From Axinella damicornis (Eukaryota > Porifera > Demospongiae > Axinellida > Axinellidae), in NCBI GenBank assembly GCA_963931865.1, contig OZ007505.1, positions 19,051,139 through 19,115,138 on the forward strand: DNA of 64,000 nucleotides. The letters are read 5' to 3'. Positions 20,801 to 31,839 of the stretch are shown here, piece by piece. Under the pieces are notes generated by a model. The model searched no databases. It was not told the origin of the DNA and saw nothing but the letters and a program-made list of their open reading frames with translations. Numbering within the stretch: the first letter of the stretch is position 1; each line of letters begins with the position of its first letter. The translations under genes were made by a program, and so were the position numbers.

Positions 20801-23625
20801 AGCCAAACCCTAGCAAGTGCATATTCGGAACAAGATCCAAATCTATACCTACAGCACTTGTGCAGTTCTGAGAGACTGTACCGGTATATGAATTCGCTGT
20901 TCTCTCTCAGGCCACGAAACGACCATGAACCTGCTCTCCTTTGCAGTTGTGCTCTTGCATCTTAATCCACACATCCTTGAAAGGTGAGTGCTTCCTGCTC
21001 CCAGTGGCGATGATAGTGATGGTACTCAGTAACGTTTTCTCGGTGTACAGGTTCCAGTCAGAGGTTGATGAGGTGCTTGGAAACAAGGAAAGTGTCAGTG
21101 CTGAAGATCTGGTGAATCTGCAGTACACTGAACAGGTATGTGTACTAACTAAGGAATATACTCCTTGATGGGTGCACCACTAATGATCGAGGTACCTGTA
21201 CCAGCCCGCTAGAGCAAAAGGGGGTTAGTGTCCTACTAACCTGACCTGCTAGAATCACTTAGACAGGAATCACAATGAAAATAGCTCTAGGACATCTATC
21301 TGCAACTATGGACGTTAGAAGCCAGAATCTCAACGGTTGTCATTTTTTTAAAGAACTCCACTCCCTCCCTGCACACAGCCTGGATTGTCAGCCAGGTCAG
21401 ATGGGCTAGCTTACAGGTTCTGTGTGGATTGACTGTAAAGACGCATGTGCATGCCATTCCCAGGCACTCCAACAGCCTCTGGCACAGTTACTGACCAAAG
21501 GTGGTTGCCATAGCCAACAAAGGTCTGTGGGCTAGTCCCTGAGTATAATACCAGTTGCCATTTTCCACCGGAGCGGTGCCTGCTGACGATGACACCCCAC
21601 TACATAAAGGAGGGTTGAAACCAGTCCAGTCTGTTTTGCAGGGGGAGAGTGGAGCTCTTAAACCGTCGGGGCCCCGACGGTTAAAGGTACCCTAACGGTA
21701 AAGGTATAATGCCACCTTTTGGGAGGGGATTTATGACAATCATTTTCAGGCTTATATTGCCCTTCCCACTGGCACACCCCTTTTCAACTATACTAGTGCT
21801 AGACACAACTGCACACACTTGGATTCACATTTTCTATGATAGGCAGTTGAGCTAACTTCAGCCACACAATGAAATCAATGACTTCGGCTGAGTTTACTCC
21901 ACCTCGGTAAATTATTGTCTTGCTTTAGATGCCAAGGAAGCCCACATTGTACAGTGAAGAAAGAAACCTCTGTACTTCTCTCTACTGTTTCTAGGAATAA
22001 TATACATATGTGCGGAAAATGCCTTCCGCAGGCGAGCATAATTAGTAGGCGTGGTCTCATGTAATAGCCGGCTATGTGCATTCAGAGATCTGTTGCAAGA
22101 AGATGACTAAGTGATATGTTGGGAGAATTTGCTGAAATACGTAGTTCCTAAGCGTGACTAACTATTGCTGGGTACATGCCTACCTGAGATTGTGGCCTGC
22201 GTGGTCAGTTTAGTTGCCTCACGCAACTCAGCAAGTTTGATCAGATTTTTAGTTGAAATTACAGGCAGAGAAGCTGAAACTCGCCACTTACCACTGTCCC
22301 CGTGGGGGGTAGTTGGGTGCGTTCCCGACTGGTTGGCCTCCAGCGCCCTCTGGACCAACGACTGCACCTTTTCCTGAAGGTCCTCCAGCCTCACCGTCCC
22401 GCTGGGGCCTGGGACCGCCGGATCAAAGATCATTACCGTCTAGCTTGCACATGGCCGGATGGAAGACCATTACCATCAGCCTGTTTGATTGTTCAATAAA
22501 TCATTCCCTCACTATAAATATGTGTTGCTATTATCACTGTTGCTGTTTCAGGTCCTCCTTGAAACTCTGCGTATGTACCCACCATTTGATCGTGTTGACA
22601 GGTGTCCTTGCCCAGGTGGAATTAAAGTTGGGGGCTACCACATCCCAGAAGGCACACTAATCATGGTAGGTATTAACTGCATGGTAGCTACTGCACAGCT
22701 AACATAGCCTTTGGAACACTCGATACAAGGTCAATGAATTCATCCAAAAGATGTAAAGATGCACAATAATTACTTTTTCAGATGTGCTCTGGCACAATGT
22801 GTCGAATGCCAGAACACTTTGCTGACCCTGACGTCTTCAATCCAGACAGATTTGACCCTGCAAACAAAAAGTGAGCCTTTCATGCAATTAGGTTTTGTTA
22901 TTACTGTAAGGTTGGAGTAGTCAGGGAAGTTTCATTGAGAGTCTGTTGTGATCGCTGTTGTGCAACTGACTGATAGCAAGTATAAAATGAAACTGACCTC
23001 AAGTGGCAGTGGAGTTATGGCCACTTTTGTCTTGTTATGTGTACATTAATGGGGCAAGCTATACACTAGCTGCCTACAGTACAGCTGGTGGATGCAATCT
23101 GATTCTGCACAAGTAGTATCCTCGCCGCGAGGTGAGAGTAAGACCCGAGCTTTCCAGTGGCAACCAGATTCCTAGCTGTTAGTGCTACCCACTGGTAGGG
23201 CAAACTCACCTCTCAGAAAGACCTTGCGCTAAATTAATGTCTAATTCTGCAGGCCCAGTTCATTTGTCTACTTTCCATTTGGACTTGGCCATCGGTCCTG
23301 CATTGGGAAACACTTTGCCATGGTAAGTGGTTTTCACTGCTATACTAGTATTATGGGAACACCAGAATTGTAGTATCTTGTGAGAAATGCAACAATAGCT
23401 ATGTCTAAGTGCAATGAGAAAACCCAATCACATTCAAGGGGTGATCACTTCATTGACTGCCTGATATCTTGCTCTATGCAGATGGAGGCTAAGGTGGTGT
23501 TGTCTAAGCTGTTTCAGAACTACACTATCTCCCTTCCCGACAACTACAAGCTGGTTGCAGCTGCCAGAACCACTACACAACCCAAGGGCAGTGTTCTGTG
23601 CACTCTTGAAGTTCGCAAACAATGA
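14844..23625 (+). CDS. CYP46-like: Cytochrome P450 copy B, CYP46-type
   Basis: A 516-aa paralogue of copy A. Exons: 14844-14977, 15998-16087, 17817-17901, 18067-18140, 18196-18282, 18348-18486, 18588-18740, 20324-20474, 20735-20797, 20911-20983, 21051-21135, 22552-22665, 22782-22870, 23253-23322, 23482-23625. Exons 2-15 have exactly the same lengths as in copy A and all junctions keep frame. The motifs are an N-terminal anchor, AGHETT in the I-helix (325-330, the more usual form with His), ETLR, and FGLGHRSCIG with haem Cys462. The segment after ETLR reads MYPPFDRVDRCPCPGG, unlike copies A and C, which suggests a changed active site. Intron 11 has gained about 1.3 kb compared with A and C. 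It is probably an ER-bound lipid monooxygenase; the substrate is unknown. Confidence 0.93.
16653..16774. mobile_element. Foldback element in P450 B intron 2
   Basis: The left arm begins ACTAGTTATTGCATGAGTG and the right arm ends CACTCATGCAATAACTAG, with inner arms around CATAATATTGGCA. The centre is a GC-rich palindromic CCTCGGGCCTGCGGCCC region. It has the same architecture as the foldbacks at 29153 and 40449. Confidence 0.85.
16770..17305. repeat. Pair of direct repeats
   Basis: The phrase TACTGGGCACCTCTC followed by GTATTCTTTGTACCTACTTAGAGAAG appears at about 16779-16822 and again at about 17245-17288 with few changes. An ATGTGCATACAAGTGCAG phrase is likewise doubled at about 17002 and 17065. 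No coding sequence is seen. Confidence 0.7.
17563..17640. mobile_element. TAGCCTCG foldback element
   Basis: A 78-base element has TAGCCTCGTTCC and GGGAACGAGGCTA ends, in intron 2 of P450 B. Flanks 17554-17562 (ATAGCTAAT) and 17641-17649 (ACAGCTAAT) match at 8 of 9 bases. Confidence 0.85.
19304..19815. mobile_element. MITE-like element in P450 B intron 7
   Basis: The ends TACCGTATAGCAGGA and its near reverse complement (TCCCGCTATACGGTA) lie about 510 bases apart. Inner sequence on both sides is AT-rich and partly inverted (CGTATATTTCGTATGAAG against TATACGAAATTTGCAC). No protein is evident. Confidence 0.65.
20006..20106. mobile_element. TAGTCTCG hairpin element
   Basis: A near-perfect hairpin has TAGTCTCGGTCCCAGACCC ends, with arms of about 45 bases, in intron 7 of P450 B. 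Relatives lie at 41377-41498 and 50000-50075. The immediate flanks do not show a clear 9-bp duplication here. Confidence 0.85.
21150..22480. mobile_element. Insertion in P450 B intron 11, unclassified
   Basis: Intron 11 is 1,416 bases in copy B but about 145 bases in copies A and C, so roughly 1.3 kb was inserted. The minus strand has a 91-codon frame (22433 down to 22158) with a Gln/Leu/Lys-rich segment (VRLEDLQEKVQSLVQRALE) that could be a coiled coil from a retroelement structural protein. That identification is weak, and I could not define the insertion ends. Confidence 0.5.
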
Positions 23626-24203
23626 ATATTGACGTATAGTTAGCTAGCTATAGTTTACTGTTAGTGAAACTAGAGAAATTGAAAAGAGAATTTTATAAAT
23701 GCAGGCAAACAATTCATCCTGAAGAGATTTATGGGTAGGCTTGTTCCTATATTACCTATTAGCAAGGGCTACACTCAAAACTCAGTTATTACATTTTTTT
23801 TTGAAATTCCAACCCTGTGCTTATGTGCGTATAGGTATACCTTGAACCTCCAGTAGCTCTATACACCTGCATGTTCTTCCACCTATAGACTTCTCATCGT
23901 GTATGCCAATATGCCAGCGCAACTTTATTCCTCTGCTATGAAGCAGGGCTCAGTGTTGTCTCCTGCCTTAAGGCGGTGTTGTTCCTATTGGTCGTGGATC
24001 CCCTCTTGAAGAATTAAGTTGCAACTGTGTAGCATTTCAGGAGGATTTCTCCATGCAAATGATATTATCAGGACACTGGCAAGCAGTGAAGCATTTCTGG
24101 AGCCACAAGTAGCCCTAGCTATAGTGAACAGGGATCTCTTAGCAACACCTGCTGTTGAGGAGAACATCAACAAGGATCGAATGGAGAGCCTACGTTTCCA
24201 TTC

Positions 24204-24800
24204 AGTGGCGGATCCATCCGAGGGTTCCATGGAACCCCCTTTCCAAGCCGGGAGAACCAAAAAATGTATTTGATCAGACCATACACGCAAGGCAGAAAAG
24301 CAAGCTGCATGTTTGAAATGTAAGCGCAACTTACCTACCTTGACCGTTCGCGGGCTGAAAGCCTGAACTGGCTGAAGGCAGACATGATATTATAGTCTTT
24401 AGCTAGCTAGGTTCAAGTTACGCATGCTACACAATTTTAATTTTACGTCAATTATTTTTTGTTTCTGTATATATGTTTAAATTAGAAAATACAGTGTGGT
24501 ACGCAATACGCAGTACGTGTGTTCAAACCAACCGCAATCGACTGTACTGTATGGTCAATGCAGTGTGGTAGGCATTCTACGTAGTTGTAATATATCCGTC
24601 GACGATGAGCAGAAGAAGGAAGCTAACAGCCCCACACATCGATAGTCTTGTTCCCAGACCATTTTTCGCATGCGGAGGGGGAAAATAGTCTGGGAATGAG
24701 CATCGATACTTACTGGTTACTTAGTCAATCTTCCTTGCATCTGGGAACGTGTCCAGAATGCGTAACTTGGTCACGCATTCTAAAATTTTAATGTGACTGA
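24204..24800. mobile_element. CAGTGGCGGATC element, right end missing
   Basis: It starts CAGTGGCGGATCCATCC and shares with 38682-39258 the inner phrases ACCTTGACCGTTCGCGGGCT, CACAATTTTAATTTTACGTC and TTAGTCAATCTTC. It interrupts the duplicated flank that is continuous at 390-430. The matching right end is absent, so the copy is truncated or rearranged. Confidence 0.7.
24645..24703. mobile_element. TAGTCTTG foldback element
   Basis: A short hairpin runs from TAGTCTTGTTCCCAGACC to TAGTCTGGGAATGAG. It is a small, diverged member of the TAGnCTCG foldback family, nested in the CAGTGGCGGATC element. Confidence 0.6.
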
Positions 24801-24909
24801 GAAAGACAGATATTGCAAGGGAAAATTATTATACAGACGAGCATTGTGTATTATAGTCTGTGACAAGAAGATTATAAAGATGGTGTAACAAGTTACTACC
24901 AACAATCAG

Positions 24910-24992
24910 TAGCCTCGTTCCCCAGGCTTCTCACCCGGGCCCGTGTTGTGTAGTACTTACGCGCGGGGTGAGAAGGCCTGGGAAGGAGCCTT
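24910..24992. mobile_element. TAGCCTCG foldback element
   Basis: The left end is TAGCCTCGTTCCCCAGGC and the right end AGGCCTGGGAAGGAGCC. The flanks AACAATCAG and CACAGTCAG agree at 7 of 9. It ends a few bases beyond the AMN1 stop codon and so probably lies in the 3' untranslated region. Confidence 0.7.
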
Positions 24993-24997
24993 CACAG

Positions 24998-26630
24998 TCA
25001 GTATATAGTCCAAGTGAGCTGTTTCAGCCGCTGTCCGTTGCTGCCAATGTCTCTGGAGACGTTGGTCAGGAGGGGACAGCTGTGGGACACCAGGATGGAG
25101 AGCCGGGGACACTGGGTCACCACCGACTGGACCCCCTCGTCCGTCACATTCAGACAGTGACTGACGTTCAACTCCTGCAGTGAAATCACCATACAGTAAA
25201 CCCCTCTAAGGTAGACACCATTTGGACAAAGGCTTTTTGGTCCTTTAGGTAGGGTTCTGGAATAGGTGTACGTGCCTGTTGTAAACAGCAGCAAGTACAC
25301 ATACATGTGTATATGTAGTTATTTTTCTACAACAGCCCCGTGTGATGGTAAGCTGTTGTCAACTTGTCTGTTACTAACTCCAAGGGGTGTCACTTCCCCG
25401 CACTCACACTCATTGCTCTCAGACCTGTCACGTTTACTTGCATGTATATACATGTACGTTATACATGACCAATGTCACCATGTTTAGCCTCATTCCCAGG
25501 CCGTTCCCACCGCCAGTGTTTCAGATTCCTAGGCCATTCTCACTTTCAGATTCCCAGGCCGTTCCCACCGTCAGTATTTCATTGCTTCCAGTATGAAAAT
25601 TTAATATCAGTCTGGATGCGATGAAATACTGGCGGTGGGAACGGCCTGGGAATGAGGCTATGCTTATTAGAGCTCCAGCTGTTGTTGTGTTAGCTGTTGT
25701 TGTGTTTCAGTGTCTCTTTCTATTCTGCCGCAGCCTTCATCACCATAATTACATGTGAGTGTGTGTACATGTATAGCGGGATGTCAACAGAAGCCACTCG
25801 ACCACGAGTCAAACACTGGCCGCTCATGTCTCGAATGAGAAGCTACAGCATATAGGCGCTACTGAAGGAGCAACGCCACAGAGGTATCTACAAGTGAGAA
25901 CAATAGCTTACTAGGCAGACTGGACCAGCTTGAGACAGGTCACTGAGCAGTAGATTGCCCTCCAACTCACTGCCAAGATAGCCAAGGTCATGGAAGGAGG
26001 TTAGAAATTCATGCTGGAAGCTGGTGATCTAGACTTATGTATCTGTGGTGGCTGATACATAGCTAGCGAAAGGGCCACAACCGTGAGTTGTTTTCCTTTT
26101 GCTGTGGCTGCTTGACATGGGCAAGACGACTGTGTTCTCAGCTTCTGTACGGAGACTTTGGGAGAGAAATAGCACAAATGGTGCCGGACATCAGACTGCT
26201 CACACAGGAATATAAGGGGGTAGTACCTGAACCAAGTGAAGCTACTTGTAACATAAACGTTTTACACCTGCACACGTACACCATATGATTCTATGAACTT
26301 GTAACAAAGCAGTAATCTAAAAGAAGACAGGAACTAGTGTTACCTTCAGTACTTTAGCACATGGTCCACTTGCCAGGGCTAGCAAGCCTTCACTGGACAC
26401 CTGGACAGTGGAGAATGTCATCCATTAGGAAATGGCCGGACCGGTTTGCAGTGATGTACAGGTAGAGTGAGAGTCTCTAGGCTGCAGTGATGTACAATTT
26501 CTGGTCTCATGATACATGTACATTAGTGACTAGTCCATCGAGGTAAACCCCTCAGGGTACAAAACAACTACAGTAATTGCCCTGAAATTTTTGTACTCGG
26601 GTTTCTGTTTCAGATTGTGTGTATGCAGCT

Positions 26631-26670
<40 letters not shown>

Positions 26671-29582
26671 CAGTCACGGTGGCACTGCTTCATGTGTGAA
26701 ATCCTATGAGTTTTGTTCAAAGCTTCAAGATACAATCTGGGATGGAAAGCTTGGGTACAAGGACGGCTGAACCGACAGCTGCGTCACTTCAGCTGACGAT
26801 GCTCACCTTAGTGTTAGCGACATCCAGTGCCTGGAGGTGTTTACACTTCAGTCCAATGGCGGTCAGGCCCCTGTCCGACACCATGACACAGCCAGCAAGA
26901 CACAGCGAGGTCAGCATCGGACAGCTCTGAACTAGACAGGAAATGGACTTGTTGTCCACTAACATACAACATCTGAGACTGACTACCTGGAGACGCTTGC
27001 AGTGAGAGAATAAGAGGCAGAATGCTGTACGTGTGTGGTGTGAGTGTGTGGTGTGTGTGTGTGTGTGTGTGTGTGTGGTGTGCGATGTATGTGTGTGTGG
27101 TGTGTGATGTATGTGTGTGTGGTGTGTGTGGTGTGTGGTGTGTGTGGTGTGTGTGTGTTCTAAGTGTGGTGTGTACATGTGTATGCATGGTGGATGTGTG
27201 CATGCATGTGTGGAGATGTTTGTTGAGTATACAGCAGTTCAATTATCATGCCCAACACTCTGGATCGCACCAGCTACTGAAACGCACCAGCTACTGAAAC
27301 TGGCCACATTAAAGAAAATCTTGCAGTTTGCATGTAATTAAATCATTTTCTGCAACCACAATATAACAACACATTGCATACTTAATGGTCATAGCTTTAC
27401 TGTCAACTGCTATGAGGTGACTGTATGAGTATAGTCTCGTTCCCAGACAGTCTGAGAATGAGACTAATGCCAGCAGCATACCACGAGAGGTGATGGTGTT
27501 CCTGCATCCGTGTGGAGCATTGAGGTCTAGTTTTCTTAGTCTGGGACAGAAGGAGGCGATCCGTCTGAGGCCGTCAGAAGAAACATCCTTGCATTCGCTG
27601 AGGTCCAGATCTGTGATACTGTCATGGAGAACCTAGGGTGTGTTGGAACGAATCGCTTCAGTGAGATCTGATTGGTCAGTTGAAACGCAATCAAGTGCAA
27701 TGTTTGCTAGACCATCTCCACCCTCCACGTGCGGCTTCGCCGCATACCTGCTTGACCGGCCGGGTGGAGAGGGGCTAACCTCTAGTCTAGCCTCGTTCCC
27801 AGGCCCGAGAGAGGGAGGAGAAAAGGGCTTGGTTTCCACTGTTTGTGCATGCGCTAAATCGCGGTGGAATTCCACCAGCACCGTGGACGTTCCATTACAT
27901 ATGAATGTTTGTACACTTGTGATGTTGAAGCGGATAATGTGGTCTGTACTGTTAACATAGTAAGTGAGTGGCGTGCGTTACAACAGCTCTCAATCATGCT
28001 CTCCTATGCCCTCAGGTGGCAAGGCGCTCCGGAATTGAAATAGAACAGCGACCTGCAATTGAAAGACGGGATTGTTTTCGTGTGGCTACCGTCGCACCGA
28101 CCTGGTGGAGTCAGTAAGCTGCCAGACTCTTCTGTTTGTTTTGAATAACAAATGTTGGGTAAGTCTGTTGCTGGTGGCAGTGCAATTGTGGTCGTGTCGC
28201 CCCTCATCTCGCAGATGGAGGACCAGTGTAGCAAAATAGATAGCATCACACGCTCAACAATGCAGGGGCGGATACAGGATTTATGAAAGGGGGGGGCACC
28301 GTATATGAAACGCTGCTGGAGGCAGTGCATAGAGGCGTGTAGTGCTGATCAGTCCGCGCGAAGCGCGGAAAATTTTTTTCGCCTTCATTTTTCACTTCTC
28401 AGGATGGGCTCTCGTGGCACCTTCGCGCTTTGCACTGCAAGTTCCAGATGTACGAGGATTGCAGGTCCCAGGGCCGCCATGAGCTTCTTCCTTGCTTATT
28501 TCGCTCACGAATGTAATACGTACGTACACGGAGGGGTATACTAGATCGTGGTCTCGTTCCCAAGCCGTTCGGTTTCAGGCAACGCACGATATTGCGAGCT
28601 GAGGAGGCCATGGCGCCAGGCCAGGAGTTGCAACGTAGCGGCAGCTAGCTATATAAAAAAAAAATTTCTTCTCTAGCCAGGGGGGGGGGGGGGCACCGGC
28701 CCCCCTGGCCCCCCCCCCCCCCCCCCCCCCCCCCCTGGATCCGCCACTGCAATGTGACTATGAAGACGTCATTTGCACCCTCCCCTTACATGTATGAATA
28801 TATAATTATATCCCACCTACTATACTAATGCCATAGAAGGGGAGGGAGTGTATGAGCCATATTTCCCTCCCTCAGGGTAACTACACAGGACGAAAAACGG
28901 GGAGCGGCTGTGAACGAGGCAGGGCTAGGACCAGCAACAGAGCTGGAGGTGGAGCTTCACCAAGGGCGGAGTTTCGTGCACAGTCGAGTCAGTCCACTCG
29001 CACATGCCAAGGCAGGGGGAGAGAAAGAACAGGCATGGCCATGGCTGCAGTTTCTCGAATCTGTAGTTACCAAGGTAGCCTTGTATTTACATAGTCGAAC
29101 GGCGCCGGCGATGAGATTCAATGGACCAATCAGATGGGATATATAACAGTCAGAGCCCGGTCGCCAGGGATTTATGGCAACGTAAACCGACCTTGTCCTC
29201 GGGCTTCGCCCTCGGACTCGGTTGGTTTACTGCCATAAATCCCTGGTGACTGGGCTCCAACTATTATGTGTTCGGTTACGGATAATTAAGCACATGCACA
29301 AACAGTGGAAACCAGGACCTTTTCTTCTCCCTCTGCTCGGGGCTGGGAAAGAGGCTACCTCTAGTCTGACAGTCTTTACACCCACACCTCCATTACACTT
29401 TTAGCTACAGTACTTACTAGTTCCATGTTTCTCTCGTTCATTAGCCCTCTCTTTGCCATCACCCTCGCCACACGCCCCTTCACTCCAGAGGGAAGGTAAC
29501 GCAGCTCCGGTTCATGATGGTGGAAGTCTCGCATCACGGCTCGGAGTGCCGTATCAAAGAGAGACGATATCGCCATGATCAT
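24998..29582 (-). CDS. AMN1: AMN1 homologue (leucine-rich repeat protein)
   Basis: A 255-aa protein, close to human AMN1 in length and in landmarks along the whole chain. Exons in coding order: 29582-29418, 27632-27482, 27024-26807, 26400-26344, 25174-24998. All junctions keep frame. It consists of cysteine-containing leucine-rich repeats (motifs such as LDLSECKDVSSDGL and LRCCMLVDNKSI), an SGPCAK segment in exon 4, and a C-terminal LKQLTWTIY that mirrors the AMN1 family end. AMN1 in yeast antagonises mitotic exit; the animal protein is poorly characterised and has no F-box, and none is visible here. The start could be 29582 or 29576 (Met-Ile-Met). The longer upstream frame is a poly-Phe translation of an A/G tract and is not used. 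The exon 3 acceptor is the least certain: one residue is missing compared with the human protein. It sits inside the P450 cluster. Confidence 0.9.
25485..25660. mobile_element. TAGCCTCA foldback element
   Basis: The ends are TAGCCTCATTCCCAGGCCG and CGGCCTGGGAATGAGGCTA, with arms of about 35 bases that include CCACCGCCAGT. The left arm has an internal duplication of the CAGATTCC(T/C)AGGCC unit. It lies in intron 4 of AMN1. Confidence 0.85.
26633..26669. repeat. Poly-G tract
   Basis: A run of about 37 G lies in AMN1 intron 3. Such runs are often miscounted in assemblies; the length should not be trusted. Confidence 0.95.
27028..27165. repeat. GT/GTGTGG microsatellite
   Basis: GT-rich repeat lies immediately upstream of the AMN1 exon 3 acceptor (on the minus strand it is a CA tract). 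The Val-Cys-rich frames across it are not genes. Confidence 0.95.
27433..27466. mobile_element. Minimal TAGTCTCG foldback remnant
   Basis: TAGTCTCGTTCCCAGACAG is directly joined to an inverted copy of the same end (CTGAGAATGAGACTA). It is a 34-base element with essentially only its two ends. Confidence 0.6.
28264..28750. mobile_element. CAGTGGCGGATC-family element
   Basis: The left end CAGGGGCGGATACAGG and right end CTGGATCCGCCACTG are inverted, with a possible short CAATG duplication on both sides. The interior has CCGCGCGAAGCGCGG and a GGATGGGCT...TTTGCACTGCA segment shared with 34044 onward and, inverted, with 39130-39200. Poly-G and poly-C runs flank the right end. Confidence 0.75.
29153..29258. 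mobile_element. GC-centred foldback element
   Basis: The left arm GAGCCCGGTCGCCAGGGATT continues into TTATGGCA, and the right arm reads back as TGCCATAAATCCCTGG...GGGCTC. The centre is CCTCGGGCTTCGCCCTCGG. It is of the same kind as the foldbacks at 16653 and 40449. Confidence 0.85.
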
Positions 29583-30691
29583 ATATAGATGGTGTGCGCC
29601 ATTTGAAGGCAGAACCTCTGTGAAGTTTGATAAACAAATGACGTCTTGCGAAGAGCGCGCGAGCGCGAGCGAGCGCGATCGAGACCGAGACTCCGAGAGT
29701 ATTGCACTTGCCATTAATTTTCTACAAAGAGAAAGAAAGGGCTTAGGAAGAAAAAAAAAAACACAGCAGCCTCCCTCCTTCCATAAGCAGCAAAAGAAGG
29801 AAAAAAAGAAAGGAAAAGAGAAAAAAAAAAGAAAAAAGAAAAAAATACAACCTAGCAACAACCTATCCCTCCGTGACAGGTCAGACACCGAAGTGTAAGC
29901 CTCAGGAGCGCTGGATAGGCGGTCCTGGAATCACAGGAGGCTAACCTGCTTTCAACCAGAACACCTTTAGCTTCGGTGGTCAGATGGGAACCGGCGTACT
30001 CGAGCTGCTAGGCGGGGAAGTCGAGAACCGGTATGTACGGAGTGGCCCAGACTCGTACTCGGTTATTGGGGAGGCGAACACTCAACCCCCAGGCTGCAAA
30101 GCAAGTGCTTAGCGAGTGTGCCATCTCGACATCCCGCCAAAACTTGCCACAAATTCAGTATTTAAACCCAAACCGGATGTATCCAGGTGCGCATGCGCAA
30201 CGCGACTTCCCGCCAAAAATTTGTTCGAGTTTATGTCAAACAGACAGCTTACACGTTCATGAGCTGTAGTGAAATATACAGACCTCAGCTCATCAGAAAC
30301 CCCTCAGAGAGATGTCTCAGGCTCCAGAATGATGCCCTTGCCTCTTCACTGTGCAAGCTGTGGTGAAACTGTTTGAACTCTGCAAATCTCATCCTGAAGC
30401 TCAGAGAGGTAGCATTAGTTTGGTGTAAGTAATTATGAGTATTGAACACATCACATTGTAGCAGCGAACAGGAAGGAGTGTGGGTGCACAGCCGTGTCTA
30501 GACTTGAGTTGGCCATTACTCTCAAGCATGCATAATTTGCATGAATGATTTGAGAAACCGACCCTGTCACCTCAAAGTGTTGAGCCAATGAGCCTCCATT
30601 TCTGGCATTGAACCAATAATTCAGCCCACCAAACTTGTTCCTGCGTTCCGGCCTCCATATCTGAGTGCAGCCTCAGTCGATGACCATGACC

Positions 30692-30961
30692 CAAGGGGGT
30701 GACACTCCCATAGATGCCATAGTCAGAGCTGTGACCGTATACTAAAGAAGGGGTGGCCCCGTATACTAAAGAAGGGGTGGAGTCGCTATGCATTCTTCCG
30801 TATACTATCGGCAGTCAACGGCTGAAATACAGTGCAGTCAAACGGTCAAGAGTCTTTTTTTGCAATGCGGTTAAGTGGTCAATCAGCAAATATGATGGTC
30901 AAGATTTCTTCACCCCGGTCGCAGCTCTGACCATGGTGTGAATGGGAGTGTCACCCCCTTG
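30692..30961. mobile_element. MITE with CAAGGGGGTGACACTCCCAT ends
   Basis: The inverted ends are CAAGGGGGTGACACTCCCAT and ATGGGAGTGTCACCCCCTTG, with inner arms around TCAGAGCTG(T/C)GACC. The interior has repeated GGTCAA units and a doubled CCGTATACTAAAGAAGGGG. A second copy lies at 53905-54170. Confidence 0.88.
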
Positions 30962-31839
30962 TGACTGTAGCACACATGCATGGATCCAGATAGATTTAGT
31001 GAAAATTCTCGACCAAGAAAAACTGTGTGAAGGGAAGGTATAATAATTATGGTTCTGCTGTGATTACGTGAGGATGATACCTTCATGACCTTCTTTGGTT
31101 TGCTTTTGGTGCTAGCTGTCGTAATAGATTATACATGTACGTGCAGTATTGCAAACGTAGCCTGCATGATGCAGCATGAGGGATGCAATCACTATGAAGA
31201 GAGCAAACCCCGAACCCCGGCCGGAAGACTGCATGCCCTCAAGCGCCCTATGCCTGATTGACACCCTTGGGCCATGATGGCCCAAGGGCGTCAATCATTT
31301 CAGTTAGGCAGTCTCACGGGGTTTGCTCACTGACAAATTCCTAACAAGCCACACCCCAAAATATAAGGTTTTATCGTGTGATGTAATGCTTTCCAAAATA
31401 GCATGACGCAATGCGTATTGTCTAGTTCCAGTCTGGGAATGGGACTAGTCCATAACATACAGTCATCAGATCTGCTGAGAAGGCATTGAAGAACGAAACT
31501 CAAGTGAAGTAGACTGTTCTGCAGCTGAGGTGCTTCGCAGGGTCAGCAGATCGACTTCAGAGGTAAGTTTGTATGTTGTCCCGTAGACAGACTACTTGGA
31601 TCACAGCCCACACCACGGTGACGGTGACACTGTCTGGGCTCGACCAAAGACCCTTCCCTGTTAATGGAGGGTTGTGGCCGGGTCCAGACTATCCTGTTCC
31701 TACTTACTATGTTGATCTGCAGTACCAGCTGCCAGTTTCAATGCCATGCTGTCAACAACCAGTCTCATTACCAGGCTCCCTCCTGCACAGTAGCAGAGTG
31801 AGGAGGAGGAGAGTCTGGCACATTTTTGCATGTGATATC

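Larger units (their letters stand above)
23626..24997. other. Intergenic region between P450 B and AMN1
   Basis: Convergent 3' flanks of P450 B (+) and AMN1 (-). Positions 23780-24190 duplicate the left edge of the window. 24204 onward is a CAGTGGCGGATC element fragment, and 24910-24992 is a TAGCCTCG foldback. No further gene is seen. Confidence 0.7.
27784..29358. mobile_element. 1.57-kb element with TAGCCTCG ends, nested insertions
   Basis: About 70-base inverted ends (27784-27852 and 29289-29358) share TAGCCTCGTTCCCAG-type termini, a GAGGGAG...AAAAGG segment and CCACTGTTTGTGCATG. The interior contains a CAGTGGCGGATC-type element (28264-28750) and a GC-centred foldback (29153-29258). It occupies most of AMN1 intron 1. 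The interior coding content is not recognised. Confidence 0.65.

Noticed and set aside
22158..22433. Independent gene inside P450 B intron 11
   Set aside because: It lies in a recent insertion absent from the paralogues, has no recognised domain, and fits a transposon remnant better.
26789..27341. Frames of His-Thr or Val-Cys across the GT microsatellite
   Set aside because: Only the part overlapping AMN1 exon 3 (26807-27024, minus) is real; the rest is simple repeat.
29583..29888. N-terminal extension of AMN1 with a poly-Phe run
   Set aside because: It comes from an A/G-rich tract, and the AMN1 family starts close to the chosen Met.
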